DNA from: Gammaproteobacteria bacterium
GTDB taxonomy: Bacteria > Pseudomonadota > Gammaproteobacteria > Pseudomonadales > Halomonadaceae
Assembly (NCBI GenBank): GCA_023485185.1
Contig: JAMCZP010000179.1
Span: 1 to 5,665 of the forward strand
Length of the DNA: 5,665 nucleotides
Direction of reading: 5' to 3'
Part shown: positions 1 through 5,540 of the stretch, piece by piece
How positions within the stretch are numbered: the stretch's first letter is position 1
Layout: each line of letters opens with the position of its first letter
Notes under the pieces: model-generated
Seen by the model: only the letters and a program-made list of their open reading frames with translations
The model's database searches: none
What the model was told of the DNA's origin: nothing
Program-made: the position numbers and the translations under genes

Positions 1-323
1 GGTTAAAACTGCCTAATGCGGTGTCCCAACTTGCTCGCCATGCCGCACTTACCCATAAGTTGCTAGATTCAGTGTTGAGTGGTTCGAACGTACTTCACTG
101 GCTAGAGCGTTTGGATGGCTGGCGCAAGCCTGCCCAAGTGGAGGAGCAGTTGGTCTTAGTGAACGTGCTTGCGCCTGAGCAGGTCACGCGTCTTGATAGC
201 GCTTGGCAAGCCGCGCGTAAAGTCAGTCCTCAGGCATTAATAGCTGAAGGCTACCAAGGGGCAGCACTGGGAGAGGCATTGCGAGAGCGCCGTGGCCAAG
301 CCGTGGCGGCTGCGCTAGCGTAG
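1..323 (+). CDS. cca: CCA tRNA nucleotidyltransferase, C-terminal end (5' truncated by window edge)
   Basis: This is the last 106 codons of an open frame that enters from the left edge (first full codon at position 3) and stops with TAG at 321-323. The GTG at 21 is an internal valine, not a start. The visible protein is helical and ends in a tail of the type QALIAEGYQGAALGEALRER, which resembles the C-terminus of gammaproteobacterial CCA-adding enzymes (in E. coli, a G-x-G-x-x-I-G-x-A-L-R pattern followed by a short basic end). The enzyme adds or repairs the 3' CCA of tRNAs in the cytoplasm using CTP and ATP. The nucleotidyltransferase head and HD domain lie outside the window, so catalytic residues cannot be checked. 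The region just before the tail looks shorter than in E. coli. Position next to folK-like/folB/plsY/tsaD supports the call. It converges on the folK-like gene with 16 bases between stops and no clear intrinsic terminator. Confidence 0.78.
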   Translation, partial: LKLPNAVSQLARHAALTHKLLDSVLSGSNVLHWLERLDGWRKPAQVEEQLVLVNVLAPEQVTRLDSAWQAARKVSPQALIAEGYQGAALGEALRERRGQAVAAALA

Positions 324-339
324 CGGGTTTGCCTAAGGG

Positions 340-888
340 TTATCCTCTGGCAGTGGCAAGCTGGGGTTGAACATCCGCCTGCGAGACCCAACGTCCTCGC
401 CAGCTAAAATCGACCGGCCAAAGACGCTGGCTGCCTAACTCGAAGGCTTCCCATAGCGTTGCATAGTCATTGCCACAGAGGGGATGGCACTCACTAGGCA
501 ATAGCTCGGCAAGCGGTTGCAAGACAAAAGCGTTGTCGGTTATTTCGCCACGCGGTAATACAACGTCATCAATGATGCCACAGGCATTGCCCACGGTTAG
601 CAGGTCAATATCCAGCGCCCGGGGACTAAACTTAGCCGTGCTGGGCAGTCGGCCATGTTCCGCCTCCAACTGCTTTGCCCAAGCCTGGAGTTCGCCGGGT
701 GTCCAATCGCTGTGAAAGGCGACCACTAAATTATAGAAATTACGGCTATCCGCAAAACCGACAGGCTCGCTTTCAAATACACGGGAGATCTGTAGGTGGC
801 CGAAGGTATCGGCAAGGGCATCCAGGCAGCAGCGGATATGTTGGGTGGGATTGATATTACTACCTAAACTAACGGTCACTAGGTTCAT
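340..888 (-). CDS. folK: HPPK-family protein (6-hydroxymethyl-7,8-dihydropterin pyrophosphokinase-like), divergent paralogue
   Basis: 182 residues, against about 160 for E. coli FolK. Family features are clear: the N-terminal LGSNIN (residues 8-13), and the signature KFSPRALDIDLL (86-97) with R90 and the two metal-binding aspartates D93 and D95. A typical AFVLQPLAELLP block follows (120-131). Canonical HPPK transfers pyrophosphate from ATP to 6-hydroxymethyl-dihydropterin in folate synthesis. By eye alignment to E. coli, several substrate- and ATP-contacting residues differ: W89 is F87, R84 is P82, R110 is D108, H115 is R113 and R121 is N119. An extra C-terminal segment of about 20 residues is rich in W and R. 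The gene follows folB with an ATGA overlap (888-885), and AGGAG (complement of 897-901) sits 8 bases before its ATG, so the start is secure and translation is probably coupled. A second, canonical folK elsewhere in the genome is likely, as in Pseudomonas, so activity of this copy is uncertain. Confidence 0.85.
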   Translation of the reverse strand: MNLVTVSLGSNINPTQHIRCCLDALADTFGHLQISRVFESEPVGFADSRNFYNLVVAFHSDWTPGELQAWAKQLEAEHGRLPSTAKFSPRALDIDLLTVGNACGIIDDVVLPRGEITDNAFVLQPLAELLPSECHPLCGNDYATLWEAFELGSQRLWPVDFSWRGRWVSQADVQPQLATARG

Positions 889-1265
889 ACGCGGGGCTCC
901 TGCGTTGCCTCTGGCAGGCTGCCGCGGATAATTTCCAGGCCAACGCTTTTGGCATTGGGTACTGCGCCCGGCTTACGTACCGTTAGGTGCAGCCAAGTAA
1001 TCGGAAACTCCGTTCGCAAACACTCCGCGAGTCGCTCGGCAAAGGTTTCCACCAGGGCAAATTGATGAGCGTCGGCAAACTGCTGGATACGCTTGCAAAT
1101 GGCGGCGTAATCCAAAGTGAGGCGTAAGTCATCGGTGGCCGCAGCCGAGCGAATATCGGTGGCCAGCGCCAGGTCTAAGCTCAACGACTGTTGAATTGAA
1201 CGCTCCCAATCGTACGCACCAATGACGGTCTCAACGGTTAACGCTTCAATCAAAATGCGGTCCAT
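885..1265 (-). CDS. folB: Dihydroneopterin aldolase
   Basis: 126 residues, the usual length for FolB. It converts 7,8-dihydroneopterin to 6-hydroxymethyl-7,8-dihydropterin and glycolaldehyde, in the cytoplasm, immediately before the FolK step. The sequence tracks E. coli FolB throughout: IGAYDWER near the N-terminus (15-22), the LDYAAI block with the conserved active-site tyrosine Y53, FALVETFAE with the pterin-anchoring glutamate E73, and RKPGAV with the catalytic lysine K98. The fold is expected to assemble as an octamer of the T-fold family. The ATG at 1265 is preceded by a purine-rich GGGAGAAGG (complement of 1269-1277), which fixes the start. It is the first gene of a two-gene unit with the folK-like gene, overlapping it by four bases. 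A weak sigma-70-type promoter lies just upstream, so the leader would be short. Confidence 0.93.
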   Translation of the reverse strand: MDRILIEALTVETVIGAYDWERSIQQSLSLDLALATDIRSAAATDDLRLTLDYAAICKRIQQFADAHQFALVETFAERLAECLRTEFPITWLHLTVRKPGAVPNAKSVGLEIIRGSLPEATQEPRV

Positions 1266-1268
1266 TTG

Positions 1269-1277
1269 CCTTCTCCC
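1269..1277 (-). promoter_or_regulatory. Ribosome binding site of folB
   Basis: Read on the - strand this is GGGAGAAGG, three bases before the folB ATG. Its GGGAG part is at normal Shine-Dalgarno spacing (8 bases). It supports the chosen start. Confidence 0.6.
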
Positions 1278-1295
1278 TGCTGCAACAAGCCGGCG

Positions 1296-1325
1296 ATTGT
1301 ACGTTAGGATGGGGTTAAACGACAG
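1296..1325 (-). promoter_or_regulatory. Possible sigma-70 promoter of folB-folK
   Basis: On the - strand, a -10 box TACAAT (complement of 1296-1301; 5 of 6 to consensus) lies 18 bases from a weak -35 CTGTCG (complement of 1320-1325; 3 of 6). Transcription would begin near 1289, giving a leader of about 24 bases that includes the folB ribosome binding site. This is a motif match only. The 103-base gap between folB and plsY must hold start signals for both genes, and I see no convincing one for plsY. Confidence 0.35.
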
Positions 1326-1368
1326 CGAGTAGGGCTATCGAGACGGTCTATAAAGCGAGCATGCAGCC

Positions 1369-1953
1369 ATGGGATGGACAGCGGTATGGATAGTCGTGGG
1401 TTATATAAGCGGTAGCTGGTTAGCGGCGCTATCCGTTTGCCGTTTGGCTGGCGTGGGCGATCCCCGCCAACATGGCTCGTTTAATCCCGGCTTTTCCAAC
1501 GTGTTACGCCTTTATGGTCCGCGCTTAGCGGCAGCCACACTGGTGCTGGACGCCTTAAAAGGTATGCCTGCAGTGTTAGGGGCAAAAATAATGAGCTGCC
1601 CGGTATGGTTGCAAGGGTTGGTCGGGCTTGCGGTGCTGCTCGGCCACAGTTTTCCACTGTGGCATGGCTTTCGTGGCGGTAAGGCGGTTGCCAGTGCATT
1701 TGGCGTGCTGTTGGTGTTGGTACCTAAAGTGGCGCTACTAAGTGCGCTTATTTGGGCGCTATTAGCATGGCGGTTAAGAACGGCAGCCATGGCCTCATTG
1801 GTGAGCGCTGCGGCAGCGCCGCTAATATGCGCTTGGTTTACACCGCAATATGTCATGGTCGTGGGCGGGTGCAGCCTACTGGTGCTGGCCCGCCATGGGC
1901 TTAATATTCGCCGCCTTCGCCGCGGTGAAGAGCCGCCGTTTCGCGGCTCATAA
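1369..1953 (+). CDS. plsY: PlsY-family membrane glycerol-3-phosphate acyltransferase, divergent
   Basis: 194 residues, within the family's usual 190-215, with about five hydrophobic membrane segments (roughly 4-22, 54-72, 80-97, 110-135 and 143-173). PlsY transfers an acyl group from acyl-phosphate to glycerol-3-phosphate, making lysophosphatidate in the inner membrane. Family landmarks are present: GS (15-16), DPR (31-33), GSFNPGFSNVLR (36-47), DALKG (61-65), GHSFPLWHGFRGGKAVAS (92-109) and RHGLNIRRLRRGEE (175-188). Each signature departs from the usual form: typical members read GSGNxGATN in the first, GGKG in the second and HRxNI in the third. The start has no good Shine-Dalgarno sequence. 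It is kept because the first hydrophobic segment follows it directly. The frame is intact with no internal stop. Many gammaproteobacteria also have PlsB, which could relax selection here. Family membership is secure; acyltransferase activity is not. Confidence 0.85.
   Translation: MGWTAVWIVVGYISGSWLAALSVCRLAGVGDPRQHGSFNPGFSNVLRLYGPRLAAATLVLDALKGMPAVLGAKIMSCPVWLQGLVGLAVLLGHSFPLWHGFRGGKAVASAFGVLLVLVPKVALLSALIWALLAWRLRTAAMASLVSAAAAPLICAWFTPQYVMVVGGCSLLVLARHGLNIRRLRRGEEPPFRGS
1930..1949. terminator. Hairpin at the plsY/tsaD convergence, possible bidirectional terminator
   Basis: A perfect 7-bp GC-rich stem, GAGCCGC (1930-1936) with GCGGCTC (1943-1949), has a 6-base loop CGTTTC. It overlaps the last codons of plsY and lies 25 bases beyond the tsaD stop on the other strand. 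The T-tract is poor in both directions (ATAATTTG on +, TTCACC on -), so termination may be weak or the structure may serve as a 3' end stabiliser. Convergent position supports a role in ending both transcripts. Confidence 0.4.
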
Positions 1954-1974
1954 TTTGTGGCGCTTAATAGCTGA

Positions 1975-3033
1975 TTAGCGTTGATCGGCAGATGCTGGCG
2001 GCGTCAGTTGATCGAGCGGCCAGCGGGGCGTTGCCTGCATGATGCCTGGGGCGTCGCATTCTCCAGCGGCCAAGCGTTGTGCGCCCACGTAGGCAATCAT
2101 TGCACCGTTGTCAGTGCAGAATCGACCGCGCGGGTAGTAGGCGCGGGCTTGGCGTTTTTCACACTCAGCATGCAGCCGTTCGCGTAGGCGCTGATTGGCG
2201 CTGACACCGCCTGCAACCACCAGGCGTTTTAGGCCGGTTTGGTCTAGCGCCCGCCGACACTTTATTACCAATGTATCAACCACGGCCTCCTCAAAGGCGC
2301 GGGCAATATCAGCGCGGGCTTGGTCGTCGAGTTCATTGGCGGTGTCTAGCTGGCGGATTGCCGTCATAGTGTGGGTTTTTAATCCCGAAAAGCTGAAGTC
2401 GAGCCCAGGTCTGTCGGTCATTGGCCTAGGAAAGCGAAACCGTTTGGGATTGCCCTGTTCGGCGAGCTTGGCGACCTGAGGCCCACCTGGGTAGGCTAGC
2501 CCTAACATCTTGGCGGCTTTGTCAAAGGCTTCACCGGCGGCGTCATCGACAGACTCGCCGAGCAGTTGATAGCGCCCTAGTCCTTTTACCTCAACCAGTT
2601 GGGTATGGCCGCCAGAGACTAATAGCGCCACGAAAGGAAATTCAGGCGGCTCATCTTCCAGCATAGGTGCCAACAGGTGGCCTTCCATATGATGCACGCC
2701 GAGTACGGGAATATTAAGCGCGCGAGCCATGCCGTGGGCCGTGCTGGCGCCCACCATCAAAGCGCCAACCAAACCAGGCCCGGCAGTATAGGTGATGCCG
2801 TCTAAATCCTGACGCGTCAGCTGGGCGTCGCTGAGTACCTGCTCAATCAACGGCAGCAGTTTACGGGTGTGATCGCGGGAGGCAAGTTCGGGCACCACAC
2901 CACCAAATTCCGCGTGCATGGCAATTTGGCTATACAGCGCATCGGCCAGCAGCCCCTTGCCACCTGTCATCGAAGTGTCGTAAAGCGCGACGCCAGTTTC
3001 ATCGCAGGATGTTTCAATGCCCAAAACACGCAT
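1975..3033 (-). CDS. tsaD: tRNA N6-threonylcarbamoyladenosine (t6A37) transferase subunit TsaD
   Basis: 352 residues, very close to E. coli TsaD (formerly Gcp/YgjD, 337 residues). In the cytoplasm, with TsaB and TsaE, it transfers threonylcarbamoyl from threonylcarbamoyl-AMP to A37 of ANN-decoding tRNAs. Visible landmarks of the ASKHA fold include the N-terminal [25 protein letters not shown] (44-55), the metal-binding HxxxH motif HMEGH (H115, H119), LVSGGHTQL (138-146), [18 protein letters not shown] (158-175), the VVAGGVSAN phosphate loop (272-280), and [10 protein letters not shown] with the metal ligand D308 (305-314). A small insertion near residues 21-24 and a longer C-terminal tail account for most of the extra length. 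The start is fixed by the conserved N-terminus even though the Shine-Dalgarno sequence is weak (AAAGAG about 12 bases upstream). The gene diverges from rpsU, as in E. coli. Confidence 0.98.
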   Translation of the reverse strand: MRVLGIETSCDETGVALYDTSMTGGKGLLADALYSQIAMHAEFGGVVPELASRDHTRKLLPLIEQVLSDAQLTRQDLDGITYTAGPGLVGALMVGASTAHGMARALNIPVLGVHHMEGHLLAPMLEDEPPEFPFVALLVSGGHTQLVEVKGLGRYQLLGESVDDAAGEAFDKAAKMLGLAYPGGPQVAKLAEQGNPKRFRFPRPMTDRPGLDFSFSGLKTHTMTAIRQLDTANELDDQARADIARAFEEAVVDTLVIKCRRALDQTGLKRLVVAGGVSANQRLRERLHAECEKRQARAYYPRGRFCTDNGAMIAYVGAQRLAAGECDAPGIMQATPRWPLDQLTPPASADQR

Positions 3034-3093
3034 AAAAAAGGGACTCTTTGAAGGTTCTGTTTAAGCGTTCTATGCAGATGCCGCAGTGAAAAA

Positions 3094-3123
3094 AATATAA
3101 GGCCAATAGTTTAGCATTGTCGT
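3094..3123 (-). promoter_or_regulatory. Possible sigma-70 promoter of tsaD
   Basis: On the - strand, a -10 box TATATT (complement of 3094-3099; 5 of 6) is 18 bases from a -35 ACGACA (complement of 3118-3123; 4 of 6). Transcription would start near 3087, giving a leader of about 54 bases. The region next to the -10 is strongly A/T rich. Motif match only. Confidence 0.35.
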
Positions 3124-3142
3124 TGCCTGCGAGCGTAAGCAT

Positions 3143-3171
3143 TTGCAAAGATGGCCAACGGAGACTAGACT
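3143..3171 (+). promoter_or_regulatory. Possible upstream promoter (P1) of the rpsU-dnaG operon
   Basis: TTGCAA (3143-3148; 4 of 6) and TAGACT (3166-3171; 4 of 6) are separated by the ideal 17 bases. Transcription would start near 3178, giving a leader of about 95 bases that contains the inverted repeat at 3194-3230. A second weak candidate is TTAATC (3208-3213), then 17 bases, then TACTAT (3231-3236), which would give a leader of about 30 bases. E. coli also uses tandem promoters here. Neither match is strong. Confidence 0.35.
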
Positions 3172-3193
3172 ACTGTGCGCTGTAAAACTGGGT

Positions 3194-3230
3194 CGTACAC
3201 CGCATGCTTAATCGCTAATGGCAGTGTACG
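3194..3230 (+). repeat. 7-bp perfect inverted repeat upstream of rpsU (leader hairpin or operator)
   Basis: CGTACAC (3194-3200) and GTGTACG (3224-3230) are exact complements separated by 23 bases. As RNA the stem can extend inward: after one mismatch, G3202-C3222 and C3203-G3221 pair, and TTA (3208-3210) can pair with TAA (3216-3218) around a 5-base loop. If transcription starts at the upstream promoter, this is a leader hairpin ending about 24 bases before the ribosome binding site. If the nearer promoter is used, it overlaps that promoter's -35 and spacer and would act as DNA. Function unknown. Confidence 0.45.
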
Positions 3231-3253
3231 TACTATCCGAACTCAAGACTCCT

Positions 3254-3265
3254 TAAGGTAGGTGA
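3254..3265 (+). promoter_or_regulatory. Extended, bulged Shine-Dalgarno sequence of rpsU
   Basis: TAAGGTAGGTGA matches 11 bases of the complement of the 16S rRNA 3' end (TAAGGAGGTGA) if T3259 is bulged. The AGGTGA half ends seven bases before the ATG at 3273, so spacing is normal. It fixes the start of rpsU and predicts strong ribosome binding. Confidence 0.65.
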
Positions 3266-3272
3266 GTGCTTA

Positions 3273-3488
3273 ATGCCTTCTGTAAAAGTACGTGATAACG
3301 AGCCGTTTGACGTCGCCCTGCGTCGCTTCAAGCGTTCTTGCGAAAAAGCCGGTGTTCTTTCCGAAGTACGCCGCCGCGAGCACTATGAGAAGCCGACTGC
3401 TGAGCGTAAACGCAAAGCGGCAGCTGCCGTAAAACGCCACGCTAAGAAAGTGCAGCGTGAGCAAAAGCGTTTCGAACGGCTCTATTGA
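3273..3488 (+). CDS. rpsU: Small ribosomal subunit protein bS21
   Basis: 71 residues, the same length as E. coli bS21 and nearly identical in the N-terminal half ([19 protein letters not shown], then the [19 protein letters not shown] region at 23-41). The rest is a lysine/arginine-rich helix ending FERLY. bS21 sits on the 30S platform beside the 3' end of 16S rRNA and helps initiation on natural mRNAs. It is the first gene of the rpsU-dnaG operon and diverges from tsaD. A strong intrinsic terminator follows 52 bases after its stop, so most transcripts probably end there. The start is set by the extended Shine-Dalgarno sequence and the conserved N-terminus. Confidence 0.98.
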   Translation: MPSVKVRDNEPFDVALRRFKRSCEKAGVLSEVRRREHYEKPTAERKRKAAAAVKRHAKKVQREQKRFERLY

Positions 3489-3540
3489 TCCGTACCCGAG
3501 GGGGCCGGAGCAGTTAGCTGGTCGTCTCAAGAGGGATGCC

Positions 3541-3573
3541 AAGCGGCCGCCACTAGGTGGCCGTTTGTTTTTT
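3541..3573 (+). terminator. Intrinsic terminator between rpsU and dnaG
   Basis: An 8-bp stem CGGCCGCC (3544-3551) with GGTGGCCG (3556-3563), containing one G-U pair, has the loop ACTA. It is followed by TTTGTTTTTT (3564-3573). The stem can extend by three pairs (AAG at 3541-3543 with TTT at 3564-3566). This is a textbook Rho-independent terminator. Its position matches the internal terminator of the E. coli rpsU-dnaG-rpoD operon, which lowers primase expression relative to bS21. Confidence 0.88.
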
Positions 3574-3695
3574 GACTAATCATTGCTGATTAAGTCCATC
3601 GCTGTTTAAGGTGATCTGGCAATGGGTCCGATGACCCTAAGCTGTGGTTTATAACGTCAGCGAATCAGCGCTATGCGCGAGGATGCCCGCAGTTC
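3574..3695 (+). promoter_or_regulatory. dnaG leader region, possible internal promoter
   Basis: These 122 bases between the terminator and dnaG contain no credible reading frame. A -10-like TATAAC (3650-3655; 5 of 6) has no good -35 at 16-18 bases upstream. TTGACT (3572-3577; 5 of 6) has no -10 at the right distance. GAGGA (3679-3683) is the likely dnaG ribosome binding site, with a rather long 12-base spacing. dnaG may depend on read-through of the terminator, on a weak promoter here, or both. Pseudomonas carries yqeY between these two genes; it is absent here. Confidence 0.3.
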
Positions 3696-5540
3696 ATGGC
3701 AGGCCAAATTCCACAACGTTTTATCGATGACCTGTTAGGCCGCGTTGATGTGGTCGAGGTGGTGGGTGAGCGTGTGCAGCTTAAAAAGGCTGGCCGTAAC
3801 TATTCTGGGCTATGTCCCTTTCATCAAGAGAAAACCCCATCGTTCACCGTGAGTGCGGATAAGCAGTTTTATCACTGCTTTGGCTGCGGGGCCAATGGTA
3901 ATGCACTACGCTTCTTGATGGAGTACGACAAACTGCCGTTTCCCGAGGCGGTAGAGCAGTTGGCCGGGCGGCTTGGTATTGATGTGCCCCGCGAAGGTAC
4001 CGATGACCCTGGTGCCCAGCAGCGCGAAAAAAAGCGTAAAGAGGGCGTTAACCTGCTTGAACTCGCCGCGAGCTTTTATCGCGAGCGTTTGAAAATGCAG
4101 GAAGGCCAGTCAGCGCAGCGTTATCTCACCGAGCGTGGGCTTTCCGCTGAGGTGATCAAGACCTACGGTATTGGCTATGCCCCAGGCGGTTGGGAAGCGT
4201 TAAAACTGCATCTCAGCGAGCGGGGTATAGGTGAGCCGGTTCAGGTTGAGTATGGCTTGCTGATTCATCGCGAAGATACCGGACGTACCTATGACCGCTT
4301 TCGCGATCGGGTAATGTTCCCGATTCGTGACCTGAGAGGGCGCACCATCGCTTTTGGTGGTCGGGTAATGGGCGACGAACAGCCTAAGTACCTGAATTCG
4401 CCAGAAACGCCAGTGTTTCACAAGGGACGCGAACTTTACGGTTTGTATGAGGCTCGTCAGGCATCCAGCAAGCTTGAACAGTTGGTCATCGTGGAGGGTT
4501 ATATGGATGTGGTGGCCTTGGCCCAGTATGACATCCATAACGCCGTTGCCACCCTGGGTACCGCCACCACGGAAGACCATCTAAGCCGGCTGTTTCGATT
4601 GGTTAGCCGGGTGGTGTTCTGTTTTGACGGTGACCGGGCAGGCAGGCAGGCGGCGAGCCGGGCGCTGGAAACCGCACTGCCGCAAATGATCGATGGTCGT
4701 GAAGCGCGCTTTCTGTTTTTACCTGAAGGCGATGATCCTGACTCGTTGGTGCGCCGTGAAGGTACTCAGGCATTCCAGGATCGTGTGACCTGCGCGATGC
4801 CGCTTTCCGAGTTCCTGTTTGAACAGGCGGCCCAGGGGCGTGATTTAAACACGGTCGAAGGACGGGAGCGGTTCGCCAGCCAAGTGTTAATGGCATTGAA
4901 CAAAGTGCCTGAAGGCATGCTCAAATCGCTACTGCTTGAGTCATTGGCGCAGCGTAGTGGCTTGGCGCAGGAGCAGTTAAAGGTGCTGCTTGAGAGGCGT
5001 GCTGAGACAGATCAGCAGCGTCATGTGCAACACCAGCCTGAGCAGTTTGAAGATGACGCTTCGTCCGCTGCTGTCATGCAAGCGGCGACTGTACCGCCGT
5101 CGCGTTCACGCTCTCAGGCACTCTCCCCGGTTGGGCGTATCGTGCAGTTATTGTTACATGAGCCCAATTTGGTGGCCGCGCTGCCTGACCATTTGGAGTG
5201 GCTGCCCGACGATGATGATGCACCGTTGTGCCGGGAACTGATTTCGCTGCTCAAGGCTGGGCGTTACCGCAGTCCGCAGGTAGTCTTGGCGCATTTTCAG
5301 GGTAGCGAGCAAGGCTTTGCTTTAGCGGCTTTCGCAAAGCGTGAACTGTTAATGCCTAAGGCTGACCGAGAAGCCGAACTTCATAGTTGGGTACAACATC
5401 TTATTGATATACAGCGTAAACGCTCTCCCCAAGAAGAGCTCGAAACGCTGCTAAGCTTAGAGCGCTCGGGACAAAAGCTTGATAAAGCTCAAAGTCAGCG
5501 AGTAAAAGAGCTGTTGACGGAGCTGGCTCAGCGCCACTAA
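3696..5540 (+). CDS. dnaG: DNA primase
   Basis: 614 residues (E. coli DnaG is 581). It synthesises RNA primers on single-stranded DNA at the replication fork and is recruited by the DnaB helicase. Domain 1 is the CHC2 zinc-binding domain with C40, H43, C61 and C64. Domain 2 is the RNA polymerase core: the basic motif around RFRDRVMFPIRDLRGR (201-216), KYLNSPET (231-238), then the TOPRIM acidic residues in VEGYMD (E267, D271), FDGDRAG (D311, D313) and GDDPDSLV (D347, D349). Residues about 435-478 form a polar, low-complexity linker. Residues about 480-614 form the helical DnaB-binding domain. Extra length lies mainly in the linker and the C-terminal domain, the least conserved part of the family. 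The start MAGQIPQRFIDDLL matches the E. coli N-terminus. It is second in the rpsU operon, behind a strong terminator; rpoD is expected next. Confidence 0.98.
   Translation: MAGQIPQRFIDDLLGRVDVVEVVGERVQLKKAGRNYSGLCPFHQEKTPSFTVSADKQFYHCFGCGANGNALRFLMEYDKLPFPEAVEQLAGRLGIDVPREGTDDPGAQQREKKRKEGVNLLELAASFYRERLKMQEGQSAQRYLTERGLSAEVIKTYGIGYAPGGWEALKLHLSERGIGEPVQVEYGLLIHREDTGRTYDRFRDRVMFPIRDLRGRTIAFGGRVMGDEQPKYLNSPETPVFHKGRELYGLYEARQASSKLEQLVIVEGYMDVVALAQYDIHNAVATLGTATTEDHLSRLFRLVSRVVFCFDGDRAGRQAASRALETALPQMIDGREARFLFLPEGDDPDSLVRREGTQAFQDRVTCAMPLSEFLFEQAAQGRDLNTVEGRERFASQVLMALNKVPEGMLKSLLLESLAQRSGLAQEQLKVLLERRAETDQQRHVQHQPEQFEDDASSAAVMQAATVPPSRSRSQALSPVGRIVQLLLHEPNLVAALPDHLEWLPDDDDAPLCRELISLLKAGRYRSPQVVLAHFQGSEQGFALAAFAKRELLMPKADREAELHSWVQHLIDIQRKRSPQEELETLLSLERSGQKLDKAQSQRVKELLTELAQRH

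Noticed and set aside
324..339. Terminator between convergent cca and folK-like genes
   Set aside because: Only a weak interrupted pairing (TGCC...GGCA around AGG/CCT) is visible, with no T-tract on either strand.
470..715. Plus-strand open frame opposite the folK-like gene
   Set aside because: It lies wholly antisense to a well-supported HPPK-family gene, resembles no family I know, and has no convincing ribosome binding site.
1349..1354. TATAAA as a -10 box for plsY
   Set aside because: No -35 at 16-18 bases upstream, and the start of transcription would fall only about 8 bases before the plsY ATG.
1512..1856. Minus-strand open frame opposite plsY
   Set aside because: Composition is alanine/proline/threonine rich as expected from the complement of a membrane-protein gene; no domain is recognisable.
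3171..3192. Possible LexA box upstream of rpsU (TACTGT at 3171-3176), since the E. coli operon has a LexA site
   Set aside because: Only the left half-site is present. The matching ACAGTA half is absent at the required spacing.
3270..3542. Minus-strand 90-codon frame covering rpsU
   Set aside because: It is the complement of the highly conserved bS21 gene and of the terminator region; no independent support.
4200..4580. Minus-strand 126-codon open frame inside dnaG
   Set aside because: It runs opposite the conserved polymerase core of dnaG, whose motifs explain the sequence fully.
5400..5450. Possible sigma-32 promoter for rpoD inside the 3' end of dnaG, as in E. coli
   Set aside because: A CCCCAA resembling the -10 is present near 5427, but there is no CTTGAA-type -35 at an acceptable distance.
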